From NCBI GenBank assembly GCA_003554535.1, contig PWGT01000101.1, forward strand, positions 1 through 28,637: a DNA stretch of 28,637 nucleotides, given 5' to 3'. Position 1 is the stretch's first letter. Each line of letters opens with the position of its first letter. Below, piece after piece: positions 1 through 7,355 of this stretch. The DNA comes from Syntrophomonadaceae bacterium. GTDB taxonomy: Bacteria; Bacillota_D; Dethiobacteria; DTU022; PWGO01. The notes beneath the pieces are model-generated. The model worked only from the letters and a program-made list of their open reading frames with translations. It was not told the origin of the DNA and did no database searches. The translations under genes were made by a program, and so were the position numbers.

Positions 1-331
1 ATCGATATTTGGCCTGCCACCAGCATTGAAAACGGTCAATAAAAATTTTAAGCTGGCCAGAGACAGTGCCAAAATAAACAGGCGAAGCTACTACCAAGCC
101 TTGTGCTTCTTTTATCCGGGAATAAATGTACTGCATATCATCATCCAATATGCATTCCCCTTCCTTAGCACAAAAATCACAAGCCTGGCACATTCCAATA
201 TTTAAATAATGAATCCTACATATTTCGGTTTCCCAGCCTTGAGATTTTACCCCCTCCACAAAAGAATTTAATAACAACCCCGTATTCCCGTTACGGCGCG
301 GACTTGAAGAAACCGCCATTAATAATGACAA
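1..331 (-). CDS. NADPH-dependent FMN reductase / iron-sulfur flavoprotein-like, partial (3' end cut by window edge)
   Basis: The 110 visible residues have the flavodoxin-like fold signature of the FMN_red/Isf superfamily. An N-terminal SSPRRNGNTG loop (about residues 8-18) would bind the FMN phosphate, and SPVYFGTVSGQLK (83-95) is the second flavin-binding segment. Between them is a compact cysteine motif C48-x2-C51-x2-C54-x5-C60, the spacing of the [4Fe-4S] site in iron-sulfur flavoproteins. I chose the TTG start at 331 because GAGGTG (337-342) lies five bases upstream; an in-frame ATG at 319 has no such site. The C-terminus lies beyond base 1. The ribosome binding site falls in the 3' end of the clpB remnant. 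The protein probably moves electrons from NAD(P)H or ferredoxin, but the substrate is unknown. The family call is good; the cluster is inferred. Confidence 0.75.
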   Translation of the reverse strand, partial: MSLLMAVSSSPRRNGNTGLLLNSFVEGVKSQGWETEICRIHYLNIGMCQACDFCAKEGECILDDDMQYIYSRIKEAQGLVVASPVYFGTVSGQLKIFIDRFQCWWQAKYR

Positions 332-342
332 GTTTACACCTC

Positions 343-525
343 ATTTCATTGTACTTTTTCAGTTGAATTACACGGCGCAATGGCCTGGCACCAAATGAAG
401 GGTCATATCCCTTTTGAGCCAGAAACGCGACGGTTTTCTCATCCCAGGTAATAGTCTAGATCATATTCCCTTTCCGCTTTTTCAATTTGGGTCTTAACTT
501 CTTCAATTTCTTTTTTTAATTGATC
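343..525 (-). pseudogene. clpB: Decayed clpB remnant (middle-domain piece joined out of frame to the D2 C-terminal piece)
   Basis: Two short stretches on the minus strand read as ClpB. From 525 to about 455 one frame gives DQLKKEIEEVKTQIEKAER followed by EYDL, which matches the end of the ClpB coiled-coil middle domain. From 452 to about 343 a different frame gives ITWDEKTVAFLAQKGYDP and then SFGARPLRRVIQ, which matches the conserved C-terminal D2 small domain of Hsp100 chaperones. Everything between them, including the whole D2 AAA+ ATPase core, and everything before the middle domain is missing. The two pieces meet near 452-455 with a frame change. The first frame stops at 439-441. This is a relic of an internal deletion and codes for no working protein. 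The identification rests on recognised motifs and not on a search. Confidence 0.75.
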
Positions 526-579
526 TGATCCGCTGCACGGATTCTTTTGAAAGTAAATTTGGGGGGAAATCATCTTATA

Positions 580-1716
580 CTAATTTCCGGAGCATCTCTT
601 GTGCTGATAATATTCAGGATCATCTTCAATTATTTCTGTGACTACCACATTGAATTTCTTAGCCAGGTCTATCTCATAGGGGTTGGGAATTTGCTCCAGG
701 TTTTCTCCTCTATAAAAGACCCTGACTTTGGGGCGCAAAGGATAGCCGGGGGGGTTGTCTACTACCAACCCACTCTCATCATTACTCAAGTACACGTGGG
801 TTCCTATCGGATAACCCGCCACAAATGATAAAAATAACTGCAAATAGTCCACATTAAAGCTGGCACCAGATACAGAAAATATTTGTATTGCTTCATGAGG
901 GCGGTAAGCCTTGCGATAGGGGCGGTCTGCGGTCAAGGCATCATAAACATCTATTATAGCAACTGCTTGAGCAGCTGGTTCTATTTCGCCATTTTTTAAC
1001 CCATTAGGATAACCACTTCCATCATAACGTTCATGGTGCTGAAGGATAATATCTCCCGCTAAGTTTGAAAAGTTCGAATTATTTTTAAACAGCTTATACC
1101 CTTTTTCCGGGTGCGATTTAATCATATCGTATTCATCTTCAGTAAGGTAATCGGTTTTTTTCAAAACTTTGCCGGGAATCTTTGCTTTACCCAGATCATG
1201 AAGCAAACTACCTAAAGCTACCTGCTTCATATTTTCTCGCTCATAACCCATTTTGATAGTCATCAAAGAAGAAAGCACCGAAACATTGACACAATGAGCA
1301 AAAGTATAATTATCAGCGGTACGGATATCCACCAAATTAATCATGTTCTCTTTGCTTTCTAATATCTCATCAATTATTCTAGTTACAACTTTCTCCATTC
1401 TTTTTTCCAAGTGGTGGATCTTTCCTCTATATTTACCATTGGAATCCTTGCTAATGTCCATTATTTCCCTTACGAAGGAACAGGCCTCCAGGCGGGTTTC
1501 TTCAGAAACTACATCCTCCACTACAACGCCTTCCAATCTTTCATCATACACATAAATACTTTTTACTTTTAAAGTCTTGAGCTGCTCAATGTATTCTGGT
1601 CGCAGCTCAATACCATCCTTTAAGAGGCACTCCCCGCCAAGGCCATAAATAGGGCGAGCAACCACCATGCCTGGTCTAGCGTTTTTTATGTCGATCTTTC
1701 TCTGGATGTTATTCAC
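580..1716 (-). CDS. HD-GYP domain protein, probable cyclic di-GMP phosphodiesterase
   Basis: The protein is 378 residues from the GTG start at 1716. The N-terminal part (about 1-60) resembles the small domain that often precedes HD-GYP. The catalytic domain follows with H141, the H173-D174 pair in LLHDLGKAKIPG, HHE at 227-229 and the full DGSGYP loop at 232-237, then a YDALTADRPYR segment (258-268). All hallmark residues of an active HD-GYP enzyme are present, so cyclic di-GMP hydrolysis is the likely activity. About 95 residues after this have no recognised domain. There is no membrane segment, so it should be cytoplasmic. The open frame extends to a TTG at 1788, but that codon lies inside the -10 box of the promoter at 1788-1816. 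GAGGTAG at 1724-1730 sits seven bases before the GTG. An ATG at 1767 lacks a ribosome site. Confidence 0.88.
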   Translation of the reverse strand: MNNIQRKIDIKNARPGMVVARPIYGLGGECLLKDGIELRPEYIEQLKTLKVKSIYVYDERLEGVVVEDVVSEETRLEACSFVREIMDISKDSNGKYRGKIHHLEKRMEKVVTRIIDEILESKENMINLVDIRTADNYTFAHCVNVSVLSSLMTIKMGYERENMKQVALGSLLHDLGKAKIPGKVLKKTDYLTEDEYDMIKSHPEKGYKLFKNNSNFSNLAGDIILQHHERYDGSGYPNGLKNGEIEPAAQAVAIIDVYDALTADRPYRKAYRPHEAIQIFSVSGASFNVDYLQLFLSFVAGYPIGTHVYLSNDESGLVVDNPPGYPLRPKVRVFYRGENLEQIPNPYEIDLAKKFNVVVTEIIEDDPEYYQHKRCSGN

Positions 1717-1787
1717 CCCCGAACTACCTCGAATGAAAAAACTCTTTTCATCAACAGGCATTTTCATAATTATTATATTTATAATCA

Positions 1788-1816
1788 ATTATACAATAAT
1801 TGTTGTATTTTCTCAA
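1788..1816 (-). promoter_or_regulatory. Sigma-A type promoter of the HD-GYP gene, with an operator-like palindrome
   Basis: On the minus strand TTGAGA (1811-1816) and TATAAT (1788-1793) are separated by exactly 17 bases. The spacer and -10 box hold a near-perfect palindrome: ATACAA and TTGTAT arms around CAATTA (1791-1808), with one mismatched pair in the core. A repressor bound here would block RNA polymerase. Transcription would start near 1781, downstream of the TTG that opens the longest frame. Confidence 0.7.
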
Positions 1817-1910
1817 ATGATCTAAACATTTTTTAATTTTTGTAATGCTAAAATTAACACACTCCTTTTCACGAGACAACTATTTAGATAAATAAATTAC
1901 TTTTTTTGCC

Positions 1911-3152
1911 TTACTTTGATCCCAGTTTATTGAAAAAATCTATATGTTGCATGGCAATGGAATCCCAGGTAAACTTGTCATAAACTGTTTTCAAACCATT
2001 GTCCACCAGGCTCTTACTCTTTCCTTCATCTTCTAAAATCTTATCAATTGCTTTTGCCAGTTCTTCCTTTTCCTTGGGATTTGCAAAAAAGGCATCGTAA
2101 TCATCTTTGAGGAAATGGGTGATTCCTCCCAACGAAGTCACCACCACTGGAGTTCCACAAGCCATGGCCTCAATTACAGTCATTCCAAAAGGTTCAAAAC
2201 GGGAAGAAAGCACAAATACCTGCGCATTTCGATAAAATGTCGCCATATGCTCATCGGGAACGTAGCCTGACAATATGACCCGATCTTCCAAATCATAACT
2301 GCGGGCAATTTCTATCAACTCGTTTTTCAAATCAATCTCTGGCTGCTTGGGATTGCTAGAGCCTCCACCAATCAACAAGTAAAGATCAGGGTACTTGCGG
2401 GCCAGCAGGGAGAAAGCATGTACCAACAAATCAAAACCCTTGTTGTGATCTATGCGAGCGAGAGCCAGAACGTATTTTTCCGGCAGTCCCAATTTCAAAT
2501 CTTCCTCTCCCTCCTTAAGGGGGCGAAAGGTTTCCACATCCACACCGGGAGGGATAATTACCATATTTTCGCTTTCATAGTCATAATAGTGCTTGTAATT
2601 GTCTTTTTCGTTTTTGGTGGTACAGGTGATTCCACGGGCTTTACTGAAAATTTTCTTTTCCTGTTCAATGCGCTCCGTAAAACGGAACATTTCTTCTGCC
2701 CCCGGCACCTCTTTAAATCTATCTTGTTTCCAGGCCCCCAAGGAATGAGAAGTATGCACAAACCAGTATCCCATACGTTCTGTTAATTTCATGGCTACAT
2801 ACCCCGCATCCCAGTAGTGGGAATGAAATATATCGTATTCCAGGTTATTTTCCCGAATATACTGCTCCATATTGTCCACATATTCATCCAGGTAAGGTAA
2901 AAGCTCTTCCTTGGGAATAAATTTGTCGGGGCCACAGGGGATGCGTACAACCCGAACATCTTCGTTAACTGACTCTTCCGGCAAACGTCCTTCAAAGTTT
3001 CTGGTGAAAATATCTACTTTACAACCTGCCTGGCGAGCCAAGCCCTTGGCAAGCTCCAATACATAAACAACCTGGCCCCCGGTATCAGTTGCTCCCAATA
3101 CTGGTTGGGGGTCAAAATATCCATGGATGCTTAACATAGCAATTCTGTTCAT
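1911..3152 (-). CDS. GT4 glycosyltransferase, sucrose-phosphate-synthase-like
   Basis: This 413-residue protein has the two Rossmann domains of a GT-B retaining glycosyltransferase. The N-terminal acceptor side carries HGYFDPQ (10-16), TGGQVVYV (24-31), a GPDKFIPKEELLPYL-type segment (74-88) and HTSHSLGAWK (133-142). These are the features of bacterial sucrose-phosphate synthases and mannosylfructose-phosphate synthases. The C-terminal donor side has R233 and K238 in LARIDHNKG and the EX7E pair E320/E328 in EPFGMTVIEAM, which hold the nucleotide-sugar phosphates. It probably makes a sucrose-like disaccharide phosphate from a nucleotide sugar and a sugar phosphate; donor and acceptor cannot be read from sequence. 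It lies 26 bases after the kinase gene, with AAGGAGGAG before its ATG, so the two are probably cotranscribed. Confidence 0.85.
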   Translation of the reverse strand: MNRIAMLSIHGYFDPQPVLGATDTGGQVVYVLELAKGLARQAGCKVDIFTRNFEGRLPEESVNEDVRVVRIPCGPDKFIPKEELLPYLDEYVDNMEQYIRENNLEYDIFHSHYWDAGYVAMKLTERMGYWFVHTSHSLGAWKQDRFKEVPGAEEMFRFTERIEQEKKIFSKARGITCTTKNEKDNYKHYYDYESENMVIIPPGVDVETFRPLKEGEEDLKLGLPEKYVLALARIDHNKGFDLLVHAFSLLARKYPDLYLLIGGGSSNPKQPEIDLKNELIEIARSYDLEDRVILSGYVPDEHMATFYRNAQVFVLSSRFEPFGMTVIEAMACGTPVVVTSLGGITHFLKDDYDAFFANPKEKEELAKAIDKILEDEGKSKSLVDNGLKTVYDKFTWDSIAMQHIDFFNKLGSK

Positions 3153-3178
3153 AAGTGCTCCTCCTTTTATTGCTTAAA

Positions 3179-3826
3179 TTACCTTTCCTTTGCCTCTTCC
3201 TCGGGAGGTGGAATAATTATATGAGCCAATTCCTTATGCTGGGATATGATCCCGTGCTCAATAGAAAGTACTTTTTCCAGAAATTCTGTAGCCGGATCTC
3301 GGGAACGCTTCAGCCGGCTCTTTTTGGTCTGGCGATAGTCTCTGTCTATGAAAGCCTTTATATCAATGTTGGGAAGAGAGGTGGTGTAAGTACCTTCCGC
3401 AATCACTACGTCTACATCATCTATTTCCACTTCTTCTTCGGTTACCCTGTCTTCATCAAAAATAACCAGGGGCTTGGTAATTTTACTCTTTTTGCCTTCT
3501 TTTATATCTTCCACATTCTCTTCCATTAAATCTAATTTAACTTCTTGCATTCCTACCCAGTTAATATCCTCTTCTCTTTTTTGATGGTTTGTTTTAGGCG
3601 GATATATAAAGTAATCATCCTGCTGCAGAATTAAAGCCTTATATCCTTCTTTTTCGCAAAGCTCGGACAACACTGCCGCAGTTTCCGATTTTCCGCAACC
3701 GGATTCACCAGCCACAGACACTGCTACCGGTCTATCAATCTCTTCCAGCATAGGCTTCAATTGCTCAAATACTTTTGCTGCTGACTGGCGATGGTATTCT
3801 GTGATTACCAGTTTATCCCCGATCAT
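3179..3826 (-). CDS. P-loop kinase of the uridine kinase / phosphoribulokinase family, substrate unknown
   Basis: The protein has 215 residues with a Walker A loop GESGCGKSE (40-48) after the β-strand VAVSVA. This resembles the uridine kinase/phosphoribulokinase loop but has C44 and S47 where GSGKTT is usual. LQQDDYFIYPP (about 71-81) matches the acceptor-binding DDFY-type segment, IAEGTYT (about 142-148) is the Walker B/strand equivalent, and the C-terminal RLKRSRDP region resembles a lid. It therefore phosphorylates a small hydroxyl compound, perhaps a sugar, nucleoside or glycerate. A true uridine kinase is less likely given the altered loop and the glycosyltransferase next to it. AAAGGAGGG precedes the ATG and a promoter lies at 3915-3943. 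Confidence 0.75.
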   Translation of the reverse strand: MIGDKLVITEYHRQSAAKVFEQLKPMLEEIDRPVAVSVAGESGCGKSETAAVLSELCEKEGYKALILQQDDYFIYPPKTNHQKREEDINWVGMQEVKLDLMEENVEDIKEGKKSKITKPLVIFDEDRVTEEEVEIDDVDVVIAEGTYTTSLPNIDIKAFIDRDYRQTKKSRLKRSRDPATEFLEKVLSIEHGIISQHKELAHIIIPPPEEEAKER

Positions 3827-3914
3827 GGCGTTTCCCTCCTTTAACTGAAAATTTTTCCTTCACCTATTTTAATTCAACAAAAAAATAAATAAAACCTTTT
3901 ACTTTTTAATTTCA

Positions 3915-3943
3915 CTTATAACCACCCAATAAATAAACCTCAA
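3915..3943 (-). promoter_or_regulatory. Promoter for the kinase-glycosyltransferase pair
   Basis: TTGAGG (3938-3943) and TATAAG (3915-3920) on the minus strand are 17 bases apart. They lie just after the stop of the HD-domain gene and about 90 bases before the kinase ATG, in an AT-rich gap of 124 bases. This suggests the pair can be transcribed apart from the upstream HD gene. Confidence 0.5.
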
Positions 3944-3950
3944 TACTTGT

Positions 3951-5147
3951 CTACTCCACCTGGAAACATTCAAACAAGACTCCAAAATCAATGTTAGCTA
4001 TCTGGCGCCGGTTGTAGCGCTCATATAAGGAATCAAATCCATCTTTCAGGTGATGGGAAGTAATGCCATGAGAGATAGATAAAAAAGCCTCAATGTAGGC
4101 AGCCAGGTCATCGCACCCTTTTATCATTTCACCATCCACTGGAGAAAACTCGTCTTGATTATACTTTTCTCCTATTTCGTCCGCTTCTACAAAAGTAACT
4201 TCTCCGTTGAGTATGACTTTGTTTTTAAATTCATCAGTAATATAATACTTTATCTCCCGGTGCCAGGTGGAAGGCAACAGGGGCAGAATCCTTTCCTCTA
4301 CCTGCCGTTGCTCAATTTCCTTTATTATCTCGTCCAACCCTTCAATTGATCGTTTTATAGGTGAAATAATATCCCGAGTTAGAACCTCGGGTAAATCATG
4401 AAACAGCCCCGTAAAATAATTATTACACACCCTCTGGTAGCAAGCTTTCATTTCCATGGAACACAAGTAAGAAAGCATGGCTACTACCAGCATATGACCC
4501 AGAACGGAAGTTTCCGGCACCCGGGGCGAATGAGCCCATCTTTGTTGAAAGCGCAACTGACCAACCAGGTCTAAAAATTTGTATGTTTTCTTGCCCAGGC
4601 CCAACTTTTGCACCCCGGCAAGCTCGTAATGTTCTTCCAGTTCATTTTCAATTTTCAAGCGGGTATCTTCTACCCCATATATGCTTTTATTTAAATCGTA
4701 TATAATTTTAAATTCCCAATTGGTAGCCAAATAATGCGCTGCTCGCAATATTTTCTTTTCCAGCAGACAGTAATTGGGGTCGAACAAATACTTCTCGAAT
4801 TTTGCCAGAAAATCCCCTTTGATGCCAGAAACATAGTCATTTAGCTGCTCCAAAACCCACTTGTTTAATTTTTCCCCTTTTTCCATCATTAATTTATGAA
4901 AAATTGGCGGTTTAATATCAGTAAGGATAATACGGTGTAAAAATTCAAATATGCCTCCCTCAATTAATCCTTTCCAGTCAACCTGAGTGCCGCGATCACT
5001 TTCTTCAAAGCGGGCAATCATATAAGCTATCACCATCTTGTGAGATTGCTTGTCCAGTTCAGTAAAACCCTTGAAACGGATATGATCATTCCATCTTTGA
5101 ATATGAGCCGCCTCGTAAATGAGTTCCAGTAATTCTTTATTTATCAT
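3951..5147 (-). CDS. Tandem HD-domain phosphohydrolase (YfbR/HD_3-like), first HD domain degenerate
   Basis: The protein has 398 residues. The second half has the metal-binding order of YfbR-type HD hydrolases: H218 in LGHMLVVAM, H250-D251 in GLFHDLPEVLTRDI, and D346/D347 in CDDLAAYIEAF. The first half looks like a diverged copy. IQRW…H36KMVIAY lines up with QQRW…H218MLVVAM, and GGIFEFLHRIILTDIKPPI (64-82) lines up with the HD strand, but the HD pair is replaced by E68-F69. So there appear to be one active site and one structural domain. The likely reaction is dephosphorylation of a nucleotide or small phosphate ester; the substrate is unknown. Its ATG is preceded by GGGGGA. It lies 45 bases after the small cysteine protein and upstream of the kinase and glycosyltransferase, so it may act on their product. 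Confidence 0.75.
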   Translation of the reverse strand: MINKELLELIYEAAHIQRWNDHIRFKGFTELDKQSHKMVIAYMIARFEESDRGTQVDWKGLIEGGIFEFLHRIILTDIKPPIFHKLMMEKGEKLNKWVLEQLNDYVSGIKGDFLAKFEKYLFDPNYCLLEKKILRAAHYLATNWEFKIIYDLNKSIYGVEDTRLKIENELEEHYELAGVQKLGLGKKTYKFLDLVGQLRFQQRWAHSPRVPETSVLGHMLVVAMLSYLCSMEMKACYQRVCNNYFTGLFHDLPEVLTRDIISPIKRSIEGLDEIIKEIEQRQVEERILPLLPSTWHREIKYYITDEFKNKVILNGEVTFVEADEIGEKYNQDEFSPVDGEMIKGCDDLAAYIEAFLSISHGITSHHLKDGFDSLYERYNRRQIANIDFGVLFECFQVE

Positions 5148-5192
5148 TGCAATCCCCCATTGCTATAATCTAGCACCACATCAGCCTATGGC

Positions 5193-5432
5193 CTATTTTC
5201 GGGATCTGCCGCGATAGATTTTATTCCCTTTGCGGGTAGATTTTATCTGCCTTTCAATAATTTTTTTAGGTTTTTCTTTGAAATAAAGGCAGTCCATACC
5301 TGACGACTGACGTACCACATCAGCAGGAAACCACCTGGTCTTAAAATCCAGGGCCTCACACCCTTTGGGGAAATTATGATCCCAAGTAATATAAAAATGC
5401 TGACACCTGAAACAGTTTACTCTCCTGCTCAT
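5193..5432 (-). CDS. Small conserved four-cysteine protein
   Basis: A 79-residue protein with C7-x2-C10, C25 and C48, a pattern that could hold a zinc ion. The core, CFRCQHFYITWDHNFPKGC followed by FKTRWFP and SSGMDC, is a conserved short family seen beside many bacterial genes and sometimes mislabelled uracil-DNA glycosylase; no catalytic domain is present. The tail is strongly basic (KSTRKGNKIYRGRSRK), which could bind nucleic acid. I chose ATG 5432, seven bases after AAGGAG (5440-5445); the frame continues only two codons further up. It is the first gene of the run leading to the HD protein. Confidence 0.7.
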   Translation of the reverse strand: MSRRVNCFRCQHFYITWDHNFPKGCEALDFKTRWFPADVVRQSSGMDCLYFKEKPKKIIERQIKSTRKGNKIYRGRSRK

Positions 5433-5461
5433 GCACAATCTCCTTCTATTAGGTTGTTTCT

Positions 5462-5483
5462 AACTGCAGCTTGCTCTGCAGTT
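5462..5483. repeat. Short inverted repeat downstream of glpD
   Basis: AACTGCAG (5462-5469) and CTGCAGTT (5476-5483) form a perfect 8-base stem around CTTGCT. There is no T-run on either side, so it is not a classical intrinsic terminator. It lies between the glpD stop and the small cysteine gene and could be a processing site or an operator. Confidence 0.4.
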
Positions 5484-5532
5484 TGCTTTCCGAAATACCT
5501 AAAGTGTTTTTTCACATTTTAAAACCAGGAAA

Positions 5533-7245
5533 TCATTCTTCTTTGATAAAGCTAACTGTATTTTCTACATAATCCAGGTATTCTTGTATTTCTGCTGATT
5601 TGCGATTATCGTCCCATCCATAATAATCTGCCATAATTTCTGCTACCCCGGAAGCTAACTCCGGTTGCAAATAATGCCAAATCATCCACTGGGCTTCGGT
5701 TCGCCGACAAAGAACATCTATCAATTTGGGAGCATTTTCGCGTTCCAGAATAAACCTTATTTCTGCCTCACAATGAGGATAACCTTCTAACAATGGTTCT
5801 CCCAGGGACGGATTCGCCTTAATATCCTCCAGGATTTGAAGCCCCTGGGTTCCAAATTGAAGATATAAGTAATCCAACTGCTCGGGCCAGGAAACTTCCA
5901 AACACCTATTCTGCGCGGCCTGGCGGTCAAATTCTTTCCTGCTCATCCCCACCAGGAAGGGCTGCTTGGAAAAGCCTCTCTTGTTATACTCTGTTTTACT
6001 AAAACGAGGCAAATACCCTTCCTTCACCAGGTAAAAGAGAAGATCTTCTGCCATGCGGCGATGAGTTGTGGATTTTCCACCTCCGATAGTTACAATCCCT
6101 TCGCTGGTGGTAAAAATCTCGTGAGTCCGAGAAACATCAGATTCATGCTTGGCCCCTTCCTGTTTTACAAGTGGCCTTATACCAGCGAATGTGCCAATTA
6201 TGTCATCATAGGTTAGCATGGCATGGGGAAACATACGATTAACCGTGCGTAAAAGATAGTCGCAATCTTCTTTTTTGCACCAGGGTTCGTCAAGATTTGT
6301 AGATTCTTTGTAGTATTCAGTATCGGTTGTACCAATAACCGATACTTTGCCCCGGCGTAACACGAAGAAAAAGCGTCCATCATCAAAAGAGCGAATACCA
6401 AAAGCATTACGGTTGCCAATCCTTTCGTTAGGTACTACTATATGAACACCCTTGGTGGGATATATCTTGGAATCAGTATGTCCGGCTCTCTGTAATACCT
6501 CATCAGTCCAAACTCCCGCAGCAGAAACTACTGCTTTACCCTTTACTTCAAAAGTATTTCCATCGAATTCATCTTTTACTACTACTCCTTGTACTTTGCC
6601 CGCGGAGTTTTTCACAAAGTCATCCACCCGCGAATAATTAAGGGCAGCCGACTTACCTCCACTGTATTCCAAGCTTTCTTTAATTATCTCCAAAGTAACC
6701 CGGGCATCATCACAATTGGCATCATAATAAAAGCCAGCCATAACCAGTTTGCCCAGATCCGGATCTTCACTAGTAATCTCGGGCTCAATTTCCTTGACAA
6801 AATCAGCACTAAAAAACCTGGATTTACGGTAGTTTTTGAATTCGCTAAAAGTATCAGATAGCAGATCATAAAGTTTAGCCGCTGTCTTCACAGTACGGGG
6901 AGTATCTTTTCCTTTATCATAGGCGCAAAATAAGAAACCCAGGGGCCTCACCAAATTGGGAAGATGATGCATGAGCCAGTTTCGTTCCGTCGTTGATTCC
7001 CTAACCAGGCCAAATTCACCGGAAGAAAGATAACGGATCCCCCCGTGAAACAATTTGGAAGAACGGGAAGATGTCCCGAAAGCAAAATCATCTTTCTCTA
7101 AAAGACAGAAAGATATTCCTCGTAAAGCACATTCACGGGCTATTCCTGCTCCGGTAATTCCGCCTCCAATAATTACTACATCAAATTCCTGACCATCTAC
7201 GGAGTCTATACTTTGTTTCCGCATATGTGCATTCCATTTTTTCAT
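5533..7245 (-). CDS. glpD: FAD-dependent glycerol-3-phosphate dehydrogenase
   Basis: At 570 residues this has the normal length for aerobic-type GlpD. The FAD-binding strand-turn-helix DVVIIGGGITGAGIA lies at 22-36, with the acidic ribose ligand in LLEKDDF (48-54). The family hallmark FGTSSRSSKLFHGGIRYL is at 56-73. The second flavin region is near GIVTIGGGKSTTHRRMAE. A helical C-terminal domain of about 130 residues follows, as in GlpD. It oxidises sn-glycerol-3-phosphate to dihydroxyacetone phosphate at the membrane face and passes electrons to quinone or another carrier. The ATG is preceded by AGGGGTGG. It lies downstream of the FGGY kinase gene with a hairpin and T-run between them, so expression may be partly independent. 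Reassignment to GlpA is less likely because no BFD-type iron-sulfur C-terminal domain is seen. Confidence 0.92.
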   Translation of the reverse strand: MKKWNAHMRKQSIDSVDGQEFDVVIIGGGITGAGIARECALRGISFCLLEKDDFAFGTSSRSSKLFHGGIRYLSSGEFGLVRESTTERNWLMHHLPNLVRPLGFLFCAYDKGKDTPRTVKTAAKLYDLLSDTFSEFKNYRKSRFFSADFVKEIEPEITSEDPDLGKLVMAGFYYDANCDDARVTLEIIKESLEYSGGKSAALNYSRVDDFVKNSAGKVQGVVVKDEFDGNTFEVKGKAVVSAAGVWTDEVLQRAGHTDSKIYPTKGVHIVVPNERIGNRNAFGIRSFDDGRFFFVLRRGKVSVIGTTDTEYYKESTNLDEPWCKKEDCDYLLRTVNRMFPHAMLTYDDIIGTFAGIRPLVKQEGAKHESDVSRTHEIFTTSEGIVTIGGGKSTTHRRMAEDLLFYLVKEGYLPRFSKTEYNKRGFSKQPFLVGMSRKEFDRQAAQNRCLEVSWPEQLDYLYLQFGTQGLQILEDIKANPSLGEPLLEGYPHCEAEIRFILERENAPKLIDVLCRRTEAQWMIWHYLQPELASGVAEIMADYYGWDDNRKSAEIQEYLDYVENTVSFIKEE

Positions 7246-7292
7246 AGGTTACCACCCCTAGTCTGAGTTGATTTTATAATATAGCCTCCGCT

Positions 7293-7338
7293 AAAAAAAC
7301 GGGAAGAAAGCATTGCCCTTAAGCAAGGGGTGTTTTCT
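7293..7338 (-). terminator. Imperfect hairpin with T-run after the FGGY kinase gene
   Basis: The arms AGAAAGCA (7305-7312) and TGTTTTCT (7331-7338) pair with one wobble, and an inner CCCTT/AAGGG stem closes on AAGC. Reading on the minus strand, seven T's (7293-7299) follow five bases after the stem. The gap between stem and T-run makes termination only partial, so glpD could still be reached. Confidence 0.5.
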
Positions 7339-7355
7339 GTGGCTAACATTAACAA

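Noticed and set aside
547..828. A 93-codon plus-strand frame at the 3' end of the HD-GYP gene
   Set aside because: It is antisense to the conserved end of the HD-GYP protein and has no function-like features.
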